A stretch of DNA of 64,000 nucleotides from positions 6,138,001 through 6,202,000 of the forward strand of contig NC_039489.1 of the NCBI RefSeq assembly GCF_003590095.1, written 5' to 3'. Below are positions 48,061 to 58,751 of the stretch, in pieces; positions within the stretch are counted from its first letter, which is position 1, and every line of letters begins with the position of its first letter. The position numbers were made by a program, and so were the translations under genes. The notes under the pieces are model-generated. The model saw only the letters and a program-made list of their open reading frames with translations. It was not told the DNA's origin and did not search any database. Source of the stretch: Trichoplusia ni (lineage: Eukaryota; Arthropoda; Insecta; Lepidoptera; Noctuidae).

Positions 48061-49014
48061 TATGAATCCTAACAATCAAAATTGGTTTAGCAATCAATAA
48101 ATTTGATGAGTGAATATTAAAAAAAAATATTTTTCTGAATTCTGTGCTTCGGTAATCTGGCTCGCAATTGACATATTAATTTCTTGTGTGCCTCTAATTT
48201 TGCTCGTGAGTGCAGGTAACTCAATTGTTATCTTATTAGTAGTATCATTTATTAGTTTAATAATTTATTGCTTTTTTTCAATCCATCAGTAAAATCTTTT
48301 ACGTCTGTCGTTAATCGACATAAATTTTATCTGTCACACATTTGTAGAATGATGTCGTAGGGGTTATCTCAGAAACTACTGAATTGATTTAGGAAAATCT
48401 TTCACAACTTTCGTTCCTTAAATGAAATACTTTCCTGTGGTAATTGGATTTGTAAAGTAATTGGAAAACAAAATGTCAACCGACAGTATTGCTTACGGAT
48501 GCTGCCTAAACTTTGAGTTATAATATCTGATTTAGTTCCAGAGAAAGAGCTTGATGACACCTAGAAAAATTTCAGCTGCAGTAATTAAATATTTTTATCT
48601 TTTACTATGTAAGATTTTTTTTAATTCATCAAATAAATTTTAATGAATGTTATTGGCGATTATAGTCCTCCTTATAAATTTAATCGTAATTCTGGAATGA
48701 CCCTTAAAAACCTTAAAAAATAATGTTTTAAATTATTTATCCTACAAGGCAAATAACAATTTTACCGAGAACGTTGACTGCAGTCTTAATAGTTATTCTG
48801 CTGTATTCGACATTTATTAAATCCTATCAAAATAAGTATGCTTTGTATAGCCTTACTTACCAGCCTATACATGTGCTACTGCCCAACACAAGCATCTACC
48901 TTTATAGGAATGTTTAAGCATTGATCAATTTGATCATCCTTGTCGTGGTCTTGGGTTCGATCCCAATTCATGCAACCAACATTTAGGTACTAATGTGACA
49001 TTTTCAAAGTTATG
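48061..49014. other. Intergenic, nothing certain
   Basis: AT-rich. A tRNA-like B box (GGGTTCGATCCC) near 48953-48964 suggests a SINE remnant. The hydrophobic 60-codon frame at 48110-48292 starts at ATT and is not called. Confidence 0.5.
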
Positions 49015-49110
49015 TTATCATCATCCTAACCTTTTCCCAACTATGTTGGGGTCGGGTTCCAGTCTAACTGGATGCAGCTAAGTACCAGTGTTTCATAAGA
49101 AACTGCGTCC
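49015..49110 (+). repeat. Dispersed repeat (CTATGTTGGGGTCGG family)
   Basis: CATCATCCTAACCTTTTCCC, AACTATGTTGGGGTCGGG, TTCCAGTCTAACTGGATGC and AGCTAAGTACCAGTG. I recognise this text as a very abundant moth interspersed repeat; its class is uncertain. Confidence 0.65.
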
Positions 49111-49190
49111 CTGTATGTTTACCGCGCATACTATAATTTTAAATAGAGTTTGTAACGTAGTAGTTGGATCCATTGATTATCTATCTATAC

Positions 49191-49466
49191 TCTATACTAA
49201 TATATAACGATGAAGAGTTTGTTTGTTTGTTTGAACGCGCTAATTTCAGGAACTACTGGTCCAAATTGAAAAATTACTTACTGGTCCAATTTTTTGTGTT
49301 GAATAGACCATTCATCGAGGAAGGCTTTGAGCTATAAACCATCACGCTGCGACTAATAGGATCGAAGATACAATGGAAAAAATGAAAAAATAGGGCAGGT
49401 ATAAATCATAACTTATATCTTTTACCCACACCACGGGCGCCACCACCAGACGCGGGCAACAGCTAG
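49191..49466 (+). mobile_element. Helitron-like element (non-autonomous)
   Basis: Starts TCTATACTAATATATAACG and ends CGCGGGCAACAGCTAG before a T. Same family as 19454-19719. It has a small insertion (ACCACGGGCGCCACCACCAG) in the GC-rich 3' part. It lies about 125 bp beyond the stop of gene E. Confidence 0.75.
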
Positions 49467-49549
49467 TCTATTATAATATTACTGAAATATAATTTTAGTC
49501 AAATCGAGAAAACAAGCTAAACACTTTTTTTTTGTAAAAAAGGCTTTTT

Positions 49550-49555
49550 TTTATT
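49550..49555 (-). terminator. Candidate polyadenylation signal of gene E
   Basis: AATAAA on the - strand, 37 bp after the stop codon. Confidence 0.45.
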
Positions 49556-49591
49556 ACGAGTTATAGAGACATATTTAATACAAAAAAAAAA

Positions 49592-51566
49592 TCAATTCCG
49601 TTTCGATTTAACAGGAGCTACCTTTCGACTAAACAGGCACTTATATAATTTAACGACAATCAAAAGCAACGCGCCTAAAATAACTAATACTCCACCAAGT
49701 AATGTGAGCACCAGCTCCAGTTCTAGATACTCCGCCCACGAGATGTTGGCGGCGGGCGAGCGCAGGTGCTTCGCGCCGCCGTGCCGCAGCACGTACTCCG
49801 TCCACCACACGGCGCGCTCCAGTGGAGTCTGCACCTCGTCACGCAAAAGACCACGCAGTTTTACTATGTTTTGTCGATAACTGCAATGAAAAAATACGAT
49901 GATACTAATTACCATTAAAACCGGAATCCAGTTTAGGAACCTGTTATACGCACCTATCATCTCCAATAATTTTATTCACGGTTGATATGAAATTCTCTTC
50001 AGTGATGACATTTAAGTCCAATCGTAAGCCTATTTTGAAATATTCATATCTTTCAACATTAAAAAACTGGTCAGCCATCAACGGAACACCAATCATCGGA
50101 ACGCCAGCTGTTATTGCTTCGTCTGTTGATTGAAGACCTCCTTGTGTTATGAACAGTTTAATTTTGGGATGTTCTGAAAAGCTAGGAACAAATAATTAAG
50201 GTCCTCTTAAGACTGAAAACTTATTTTGTTTTGGTCTTTTTCACAATCTTTTCTAGGATTTTTGGTTGGTTATAAAGCTGGTTGAGTTCTTATAGATCTT
50301 TATGGTCCCGTGGCGCTTTAAAAACGATGAACAGTTTCTTATCAGACTTCTTACAGATTTGATAACCACACTGACATTATTATAAGCTCTTTGATGTGAA
50401 CAGACACAATTTTTAATATTTGTTTATTAAAAAACGGTACTCACTCAGTAGATCTGACTGCGGCAACCACTTTGAGATTCTGATGTTCTCAGTACGTCCA
50501 GGCAGCTCGTCTCCGTTCCACTTCCACAGCACATCGTAAGGTAACTTAGAGGCGGCTTTCACTAACACTTGGATTCTCTCAGGAGGTAAAAGGGTGGGGT
50601 CCACGCTCGAACCAAAACTTAAATACACAACGCCTTTTTTAGATGAATCTAGATATGACTTGAGTTCCTGAAATGAGATAAAAGAAAATAAGCAAATGAT
50701 GTTTAAGATAGAAAAATATGAAAACAATTAGAGATATTGCTTACCGCTGGCAATTCCTTATCTGGATTTTGGTGTAAACCTCCTATGTAAACAAAATTTG
50801 GCGGCACAGGTCGAATTCCGTAAAATATTGAGAATACATTCAGAAACAACATATCCACATTGTTACTCAGTTCCTTCATTGTTGGGGAATCTTCGCCAAA
50901 AAGTCTTTTCAGTAATTTTTCGCCTTTAACCGTTATGTCATCCGCAAAATTGTTCATGATATGAATTATGTACAATTCTTTTAGTTTCTCCCATAATGTA
51001 AGATTATTTGTCCGTTCGCTAGGGACTATTGGATAAAGAAATGGATGTGTAGGAGCTCCAAACTGTACGTAAGAGTCATGGAATGCTCCAGCGCTACTCA
51101 TTTGAATAACCGGCACTTTGTAAATGTGTGAGTATAGCAGCAAAGGTCGGCAAAACGCTTCTAAAATTAGTAAATCAAATTGCCGGCTTTTATCATTAAG
51201 CAAAGTTGCCACCTTTTCATCTTTTAACTGCGCCTCAACTGTGTCCACCATCATATCAGATAAGAGGTTCATCTGATCAACCATGTTCGTTGGTGGTTTT
51301 TCTAGAAAGGGCTTCGTCCACGTGTCGTGGCTTACATCTTGGACGTCTATTTCTGTGAGGTTAGCAGGCGCTCCTCCTTTCGGGAAGGCGGGATGTGTTG
51401 TGATGACGGTGACATCGTGTCCTCTCTTAGCTAGCTCCTGCGTAAGAGGTCGAAACACTGACTGATGGCTGATGGCAGGAGTTGGCACTACTACCAATAT
51501 CCTTGCCGCTTCGTTTGTATTCACAAATAAAATATATAACGTTAGTGAATAAAACAAGATACCCAT
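49592..51566 (-). CDS. UDP-glycosyltransferase E (UGT33-like), 4 exons
   Basis: ER-membrane UGT of 517 aa. Exons in transcript order: 51566-50745, 50667-50445, 50173-49954, 49880-49592; GT-AG introns, phases 0, 1, 2. Signal peptide about 1-20; VPTPAISHQ with His34; FDLLILEAFCRP; ANLTE site. Exon 2 opens ELKSYLDSSKKG, where the paralogues have DLKSYLDSSKNG. In exon 3 the end of the signature reads MADQFFN instead of GDQWFN or VDQWFN. This is a Trp-to-Phe change next to the Asp-Gln pair that contacts the UDP-sugar, and it could alter donor choice. Exon 4 has HGGAKHLRSPAANISW, a membrane helix and tail KSKRN. It is paired with gene D by exon 1 and promoter similarity. Confidence 0.95.
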
Positions 51567-51627
51567 GTCTATACCTACACGAAATTGCCTTCAACAAAGT
51601 ACTATTATTGTATGTTCAAGATTACTG

Positions 51628-51635
51628 GTTTTATA
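51628..51635 (-). promoter_or_regulatory. TATA box of UGT gene E
   Basis: TATAAAAC on the - strand, 62-69 bp before the ATG, in a block shared with the gene D promoter. Confidence 0.7.
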
Positions 51636-53340
51636 TCAGATTGGGGCCATAATTGTTTATCAGTTTCAGTGACTCTCTTGTTGTCAACACGTTCGTACAC
51701 ACACTGGCAGAATTAAAGAAACACAACACCTAAAATTTTCGGTTGTCACTAAGACGACTATTATTTGTAGAGAATAATAGATGAAAAAGCAGTAGTATTA
51801 AATCCTTTCAAAATATGAGTTTTTGTCGTGTGATAGCTCTAGATACAGATACAGGTAGTTATTAAAATAAGGTTTATTTTTTGTATCGATGTCCCCATTT
51901 ACAGTTATTTTATTCCTTTTAACTCTATAAATGCTGTTGACTAAAAGTCTTATCAAACAAACGTGAAAATATAATATATTTCAGTTAAACTCTTGGAAGC
52001 TCAAATCAAAACAGTTAAATTGCTCTTTGTAGCTTAAAAAAGACTCTTACAATTAGAACTCTTACCCCCATAACATTTAAATGGATCGACGATTTTTTAT
52101 TAAACATGTATTGTCCAAGGACATTTGCAAATAATTCACCTTTAATGCCCCTAATTGAAATCGCTCAATTCCTTCGAGAGCTATAATGCCACAGAAATAC
52201 AAATGAATATTCTACGAAATTACGGAAAAAATGTGTTCCCCTTATTTTGTCCACGAGTGTACATTACTAAACTAAATATAATCTTAATAATCTAATCTGA
52301 AGTTCTATATTTGTTACGCATTTTTATCAATCCTTAAAATCTGTATACCGTTATAAAGTATACTAGTATAATAATTATAAATAGGTAATTTATGCATTTT
52401 TGGTGTTTTAGGGGGTCACAGGAATTGCTGAGCCAATTTCGAAAATATTTTACTGCTAATATTATTTGTGAGAGACATAATAGGCCTTTTTCTTTGTCGA
52501 CCTAATTGCACAATAATTCAAAGACAAAAATTGACCACTCATAATTTCGTATTAAAATAAAGTATCTACTCTGTTTTTTAGGTATAAATGAAAAAAAATA
52601 TTTTAATACATATTATTTGGGGAAAGCTTAAAAAATAATAATTAATAAAAAAAATGAAAAAGTAAATTAATACGAGATTGATGCTGAGTACCGCGACCTT
52701 ATCAAAATTAATCAATCGAATTATGTAGACGGTATTTTTCCAAACAATTTGTTTATCATAACTAACTTTATAAGTTCTTTATGTTGTAGGGGTATTCTCT
52801 AGGCCTACTAAACCGATTTTGAAAATTCTTCTACTAAAAAGTCACATTACTTGTGACTGCTATACGTTGTATTTACCCGCAAATTGAAATGACTTCGTCG
52901 CGGTAATCGGATTTGCATAGGAATTTGGACAGTTACTGTTAAAGCAGATATAAGGAGGTCAATTTCTCAGAAGAATTACTCAACAACGGAAAAAAGTTTA
53001 GCTATTAACTTATAATTTACAATAACACAACAATTTGTGAGAACTTTTTTTTTTTCAAATAAAAAGTTCTGGTTTCTCTCACTTTTTAAGCTTTGTCATA
53101 AACTGCTCCGTAGACATCGTTTTCAACCGTAGTGGTGTTAATGGCTATATTACAATGTTTATCATCACATAAAAATAATTTCAGAAAATCATATGCTTAG
53201 ACGGCATCATAGGCCTGACATGACACTAAACAAGAGGACATTAGATATCATGACAACATCGTCAACTCAACCTGAAAATAAATGAAGTAAAGAAATCGGG
53301 AAAGCAAATGCTCATGAAAAGCCTACTTAATTGTAAAATA
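51636..53340. other. Intergenic between genes E and F
   Basis: AT-rich, no gene and no named repeat. Blocks such as TTGTAGGGGTATTCTCTAGG (about 52785) and TTTTAGGGGGTCACAGG (about 52408) may be remnants of the same repeat. Confidence 0.5.
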
Positions 53341-53346
53341 TTTATT
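53341..53346 (-). terminator. Candidate polyadenylation signal of gene F
   Basis: AATAAA on the - strand, only 12 bp after the stop codon. Confidence 0.4.
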
Positions 53347-53357
53347 ACGCCAAAAAA

Positions 53358-55536
53358 TTAGTTTCGCTTTTTTTTACCTGGGCTAGTTTTTTTACCAGGG
53401 TAAGTTGCAAACAAGTACATGTAAGCTTTAAAGGCAATAAGTATAAATACACTTGAAATAGCTAATACTCCTCCAAGTACTGTGAGCACCAGTTCCAGTT
53501 CTAGATACTCCCACCACGAGATGTTGGCGGCGGGCGAGCGCAGGTGCTTCGCGCCGCCGTGCCGCAGCACGTACTCCGTCCACCACACGGCGCGCTCCAG
53601 TGGAGTCTGCATCTCGTCATGCAACAGGCCACGCAGTCTCACTATGTTCTGTCGATAGCTGTAATAAAATAATATAATAACAAAAATTCCATTCAATCTG
53701 CGCAAAATTTCACTTTCCTGTTTTACGCACCTGTCATCGCCGATAACTTTATGTACGGTGGCTTTGAAATTATCTTCTGTGATAATATCCAAATCCAATC
53801 GAACTCCTATTTTGAAGTATTCATATCTTTCAACATTGAACCATTGATCACCGAGCAGTGGGACGCCAATCATCGGAACGCCAGCTGTAATCGCTTCGTC
53901 TGTTGATTGTAGGCCACCTTGTGTTATGAATAACTTGATTTTGGGATGCCCTGAAAAATAATTGATCGTAAATGAAGTAATCACCCCTCCATCCTGCGTA
54001 TGCCCTATTTTTTTTAAATAAAAAATTGCAAGGATGTTTGCAGTCACAAGAAAGTGACCTGCCGGCCAACACTACTGGCCTGTGGAATCCCGCTGTCGAT
54101 GTATGAAATATTGCAAAACATTGCCAGGTAAGCGATTCAAGATCAAGTAAGAGTGTGACATAACTCATGTTTGCAAATTTTTTTATTCAACCATGTTTTT
54201 TGTGTTAAAGATGTCAGTCGTCGGCTCTATGTCGCACGTAAGCTTAGTATTCATTTAAATGTGGAATGCACCGCGTTATGACTCCAAGTAATAGCATTAA
54301 ATGTTCGACAATATGTTGTGCAAAGCTACCATTTGATTTGTATGAGGTCCACGAGTTGTTCGTCAGTTTTTGGAAGCTTTAAATTTTTGGTGTTGCTACT
54401 TACTGAGTAGATCTGACTGCGGCAACCACTTTGAGATTTTGATGTTCTCAGTGCGTCCAGGCAGCTCGTCTCCGTTCCACTTCCATAACACATCGTAAGG
54501 TAACTGAGAGGCAGCCTTCACTAGCACTTGGATTCTTTCAGGAGGTAAGAGAGTAGGATCCATGGTCGAACCAAAACTTAAATACACCACACCATTTTTA
54601 GAAGAATCCAGATATGACTTCAGATCCTGAAATGTTTTTTGTTTTGTTAGATGTTGCAAAATAGTTAAAACTTGATACTTGCAAGCAACGTTAGAAGAAG
54701 TCATAAGTAAGTACCTCAGGCAATTCCTTTACTGGATTTTGATGCAGCCCTCCCGTAAACACAACATTAGGCGGCACAGGTCGAATGCCTTCAAATATCG
54801 GAAAGACATTTAGAAACAGCATATCGACGTTGTTGCTCAGTTCCGTTACAGACGGAAAGTCGGAACCAAAATGTTTTCTCAGAAAAGCGTCTTCTTTTAC
54901 CACCATATCGTCCATTATTTTGTCCAAAGTGTAGGTAAAATACAATGATTTAACTTTTTCCCACATGGTTAGGTTATTAAGTCGCTGACTTGGGACATGC
55001 GTGTAAAGTAAGGGATGTGTAGGAACACCGAATTGTTTTAAAGAGTTACGAAAAGCACCAGCGCTACTCATTTGAATCACAGGCACTTTGTAAATATGTG
55101 AGTACAATAGCAAGGGTCGGCAATATGCTTCTAAAATCAGTAAATCAAACTGCCGGTTTTTATCACGTATCAAATTTGCCACATTTTCATCTTTCAACTG
55201 CACCTCAATTATGCTCAATACCATTTCTGGTATAAGTTTAAATTGTTGAATTAGGTCAAGTGAAGATTTTGCAAAGGAGGTTTTTATCGACGCGTCGTGA
55301 GATGTATCATGGACATCAATTTCTGTGAGATTAGCAGGGGCTCCTCCTTTCGGGAAGGCGGGATCTGTTGTGATGACGGTAACATCGTGTCCTCTCTTAG
55401 CTAGCTCCTGCGTAAGGGGTCGAAACACTGACTGATGGCTGATAGTTGGAGTTGGAACTACTACCAGTATCCTTGCGGCTTGAATTGTATATACAAACAA
55501 AATATAAAATGATGTTATATGTAATAAAACACCCAT
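53358..55536 (-). CDS. UDP-glycosyltransferase F (UGT33-like), 4 exons
   Basis: ER-membrane UGT of 521 aa. Exons in transcript order: 55536-54715, 54626-54404, 53950-53731, 53658-53358; GT-AG introns, phases 0, 1, 2. The start is ATG at 55536, not the in-frame TTG six codons earlier. Signal peptide about 1-20; VPTPTISHQ with His34; FDLLILEAYCRP; ANLTE site. Signature FITQGGLQSTDEAITAGVP then LLGDQWFN. Exon 4 carries HGGAKHLRSPAANISW, a membrane helix and the longest tail of the cluster, ending GKKKRN (KxKxx). Intron 3 is 72 bp, a multiple of three, and has no in-frame stop. A retained-intron transcript would therefore encode a 24-residue insert. Intron 2 is 453 bp, the longest in the cluster. 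Confidence 0.95.
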
Positions 55537-55595
55537 ATTTACAATTTCACTCAAGTGCTTTCACTCACAAACTGATGTATATTTTTGAGATCCCT

Positions 55596-55604
55596 CTTTT
55601 TATA
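55596..55604 (-). promoter_or_regulatory. TATA box of UGT gene F
   Basis: TATAAAAAG on the - strand, 60-68 bp before the ATG. Confidence 0.7.
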
Positions 55605-56149
55605 TCAAATCGAAGCAACAGTTTCTTGTTACGAAATCCTGCAGACTAAACCAAAAATTAGTAATCATGCCGCGTAGACATTTTATAAAGATAAAGAATT
55701 GCCTGATAAAGAATTTACAGCTGATAAGATATTTTAATTAAAGGTAACATACTAACGCAACTGTCATTATAAAAAAAAAACATTGAAATAACTTAGGTGA
55801 CATCATGATTTGCGTTGAGTTAAAATCTCTCGCTATCTCATATTACGCGTTAAACGTATGGACCCAGCGGTAAATCCTGCAACGACTAGCATTCACAAAA
55901 TTCGGTGTAAAAGAATAATCCGTTGCAAAAACGACTTCACACAGCCTCGCACCCTCCTTTCTACAACTACCTCTACAGCCTTAGAGTGTAATTTTAAAAG
56001 GAGTAGATTGTACCAAGAGCTGAAGAGAATGGTGGTTTAAAGGGAAACTGCCCTACTAATATAAGCAGGTGATAATCATTTAAATTACCTGCAGCGATGC
56101 TTACGTAGCGCCATCCATTTTTTTTCAATTATATGCAGGTTTATTCTCA
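55605..56149. other. Intergenic upstream of gene F
   Basis: AT-rich with a GC-richer strip at 55920-55990 (CACAGCCTCGCACCCTCC). The 60-codon frame at 55858-56040 has no recognisable domain and is not called. Confidence 0.5.
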
Positions 56150-56400
56150 TTGACACCTACCTTCTCGGGGGAAAGAACGGGAAGTGTCAGACTCTTACTG
56201 ACTAAACCTAACCGCCCGCGCCGGGTGACGCCAGTCGCGTTTTGTTGCCGTTCAAACACATAGCATTGCTACACGTGCCGGCTGCGGGGAGCCCCCGGCC
56301 GCTGAGTAGGGCTTGCCTTCGCGTTTGTGTGGAGGCCGACGTATAAAGAGAGTCGTCGCATCAACCTCATCACTTATCGTCGGAGCTGTGATAGAAAATC
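56150..56400 (+). repeat. GC-rich dispersed repeat (GTGTCAGACTCTTACTGAC family)
   Basis: GGGAAGTGTCAGACTCTTAC, TGACTAAACCTAACCGC, then TGCCGGCTGCGGGGAGCCCC and GTGGAGGCCGACGTATAAAG. Longest and most GC-rich copy of the family in this window. Non-coding. Confidence 0.65.
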
Positions 56401-56957
56401 ATAAAATTTAGGCATACATTGTACTATAATAATTGGTAATCTATAGTCAAAACTCATGTACCTACGCTTAAAAAGATACCAAATAAACAAGTATGTAATA
56501 TTTTAAACAAGTCCGTTCTGGTTGTAATAAACGAGTCTAAAGGTTTTGATTTCTTTAAATTCTTAAATTAACAAGCTTAATCAGCATTACGCATTTCATT
56601 ATTATTAATACTCAACTCATCATGAGTGTCTCAAATTATTGAAAGAAATTCTGCACGTGGTTCGATAATATTTATCTATCTATATATATAATCGATAGAT
56701 TTAAATTATCATCTCAAACAGGTGCAACTTAGTGGTATTACTATTGAACTGCCAAGTCAAACGCACACTTTTTTTCGTGTATTACAAAGTTATTATATCT
56801 TCTCTAACTAAAGACGGTAAAGGAAAATATCGTGAGCCAGCATGACTGAAATTTCAAGTGTGTTTTAAGCCACGTCAGATGCATGGGACGGTATATATTA
56901 GTGACACCGAAAGTGAAAGTGAAAAGATGTAAATCGTCATAAATTGCAAAATATCGC

Positions 56958-57007
56958 ATTTGAAAACAAAAGGGTGTTCTGAAAAGAACACCCTTTTGTT
57001 TTCAAAT
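56958..57007. repeat. Perfect 23-bp inverted repeat with 4-nt loop
   Basis: Arms 56958-56980 (ATTTGAAAACAAAAGGGTGT...) and 56985-57007 are exact reverse complements separated by GAAA. As RNA it would be a 23-bp hairpin closed by a GNRA-type tetraloop. No coding frame or transposon end is attached. Confidence 0.95.
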
Positions 57008-57899
57008 TCCTTCTTCCACTTTGTAGCTTTAGCTTTTTTATCGGGATTGACCGACTAGTTTCGGACCCAAAAAGTAAGGCACTTTAAACCGATTTTTTTG
57101 TAGTCGATTGAAAATGGTTGGAAAAATTAGAAGTCAGTCGTATTTCCTTTAACAATATTATTAAGAAGTCATTTAGGCTGTACACATTCCTGCAATGTCA
57201 CTCTCATTTATTTAAGGTAAGTTGATAAAGCAATCAGAAAATATAGACTGACAATAAGTAACAAGTATTATGCGGTTGATAAACAGTAATTGAAATCAGT
57301 AGTGACTAATGACTTGCAACCATCACTTAAATCCCTTTGAAAATCAGCTGCTGTCTGAGCGACGGGATTTCAAAGTTCAATAATTTTGAGGGATGATGAT
57401 ATTTTGGGATAAAACATTCCAAATTATATGGCCTTCACCCACCCTTTATCCAATATGGATCATCATTACAGGCTTTTTGTGCATTGGTATGTGCGGAACC
57501 CACAACGGTTACTCTTTCGGACGAAGACAGACCTCCACTGTATGCTCTACCGCCTCCTCCGAGCAATTTTCTGTTCTTTTGGAGTTGTCGTTTAACTGCG
57601 GTTTGTTATTATTGTTGTATCAGGCGTTTAGTTTACACCACTAGTAGATACGAATCGTAAAAATCATACCAGATCCACAGCACTTTAATGGTTATTCAGC
57701 ACAAGTGGTATTAACAACAGCTGTCAACAGCAGTGGGTGCTGCTTGCGGTGGCTGGTCGGTCTGCTGACCTTGGCCTTAGTACTTAAAGTTTAATTTCGT
57801 ATAGGCTTATATACAGCGACCTCAAACTTTTGTTTGTTTGGCATGGCACCTGCACACTTATTTTGTTATTGTTCTGTACAATTATAATATTTTTTGTAA
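57008..57899. other. Intergenic, nothing recognised
   Basis: AT-rich. The frame at 57393-57644 has no recognisable domain. The GC-richer strip 57735-57780 (GGGTGCTGCTTGCGGTGG) is unassigned. Confidence 0.5.
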
Positions 57900-58080
57900 A
57901 CGGAATGACAGCGTGCTGCTGGGGAGTTTGTTGCGCCGTTTCTTCTCTCACAGCAAAAGCCCTTAGAAAGCGGTGAAGGGTGGGCGAAACTGGGTGCTGT
58001 CCAATGTAAATGACCTTCAAAAAGTGCTACTTAGTAGCCTAATTTGAATAAATGAATTTTGATTTTGATTTTGATTTTGT
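57900..58080 (+). mobile_element. LINE 3' end with (TTTTGA)n tail
   Basis: GCTGGGGAGTTTGTTGCGCC, GTTTCTTCTCTCACAGC, then CTTCAAAAAGTGCTACTTAG and CCTAATTTGAATAAATG, followed by (TTTTGA)n at 58055-58080. Recognisable as the 3' end of a common moth non-LTR element; strongly 5'-truncated. Confidence 0.7.
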
Positions 58081-58751
58081 CTTTTTACGAATGTATTCTG
58101 ACCTATTTTAAGGAACCCTAATATTTTCGCCAACACCTGTCGTGATTATTTTTGACGCCGTGAACGTTGAAAGTGACGTGCTGTCCCAAATAATAACAAC
58201 TCAGCTCAGGTTGATTTCTTAAAATAATGGAAAAGATAGGTTGGAAGCAAAAGACAAGACGCGAGAGATCATAGTATACACAAAAGGAATTCTATACTAA
58301 GCCGTGGTTTGCGCAGTGCTGATGACGACAAAGGTGGTTGAGATGAAGAAACTGTCAAAATACCTAGTTTTTTATCGTAAGAGTTTTGAGTCACAAATAG
58401 TACTTTCATTTTGTCATTCTGCACAAATATTTTGGAACATCGATACGGCCAAAGAGCAACATAATTATGACACAATGTCAAAGTACTTTGCCCTTTTATT
58501 ATTTTAATCTAATGCTTGCTGAAATGATAAATTGAGATTATAATAAAACAAATAATGCGTAATTGTTTGTTCGATAAGATATGCGAAATAGGTTTCCCTT
58601 TTTGATATTTTTTATCTTCGTTCAAAGCTCAGCTTTCTAGTAAAATTCGTTTAATTTTAGGTACAAACCAAACTCTCAGTCTAAATTATATTATTTAATA
58701 TCACATTAAATTATAATAATGTTTACAAAGTATACATCAACGAAATTTTAA
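58081..58751. other. Intergenic 3' of gene G
   Basis: AT-rich. Overlapping short frames on both strands at 58269-58507 have no known domain. No gene. Confidence 0.55.

Noticed and set aside
48110..48292. 60-codon hydrophobic ORF that looks like membrane segments
   Set aside because: Starts at ATT, has no family resemblance, and AT-rich DNA often yields Phe/Ile/Leu-rich frames.
53358..54047. A single 229-codon exon 3-4 of gene F
   Set aside because: It reads through a 72-bp intron with good GT and AG sites at the same positions as in all paralogues. The upstream part before the exon 3 acceptor is intron 2.
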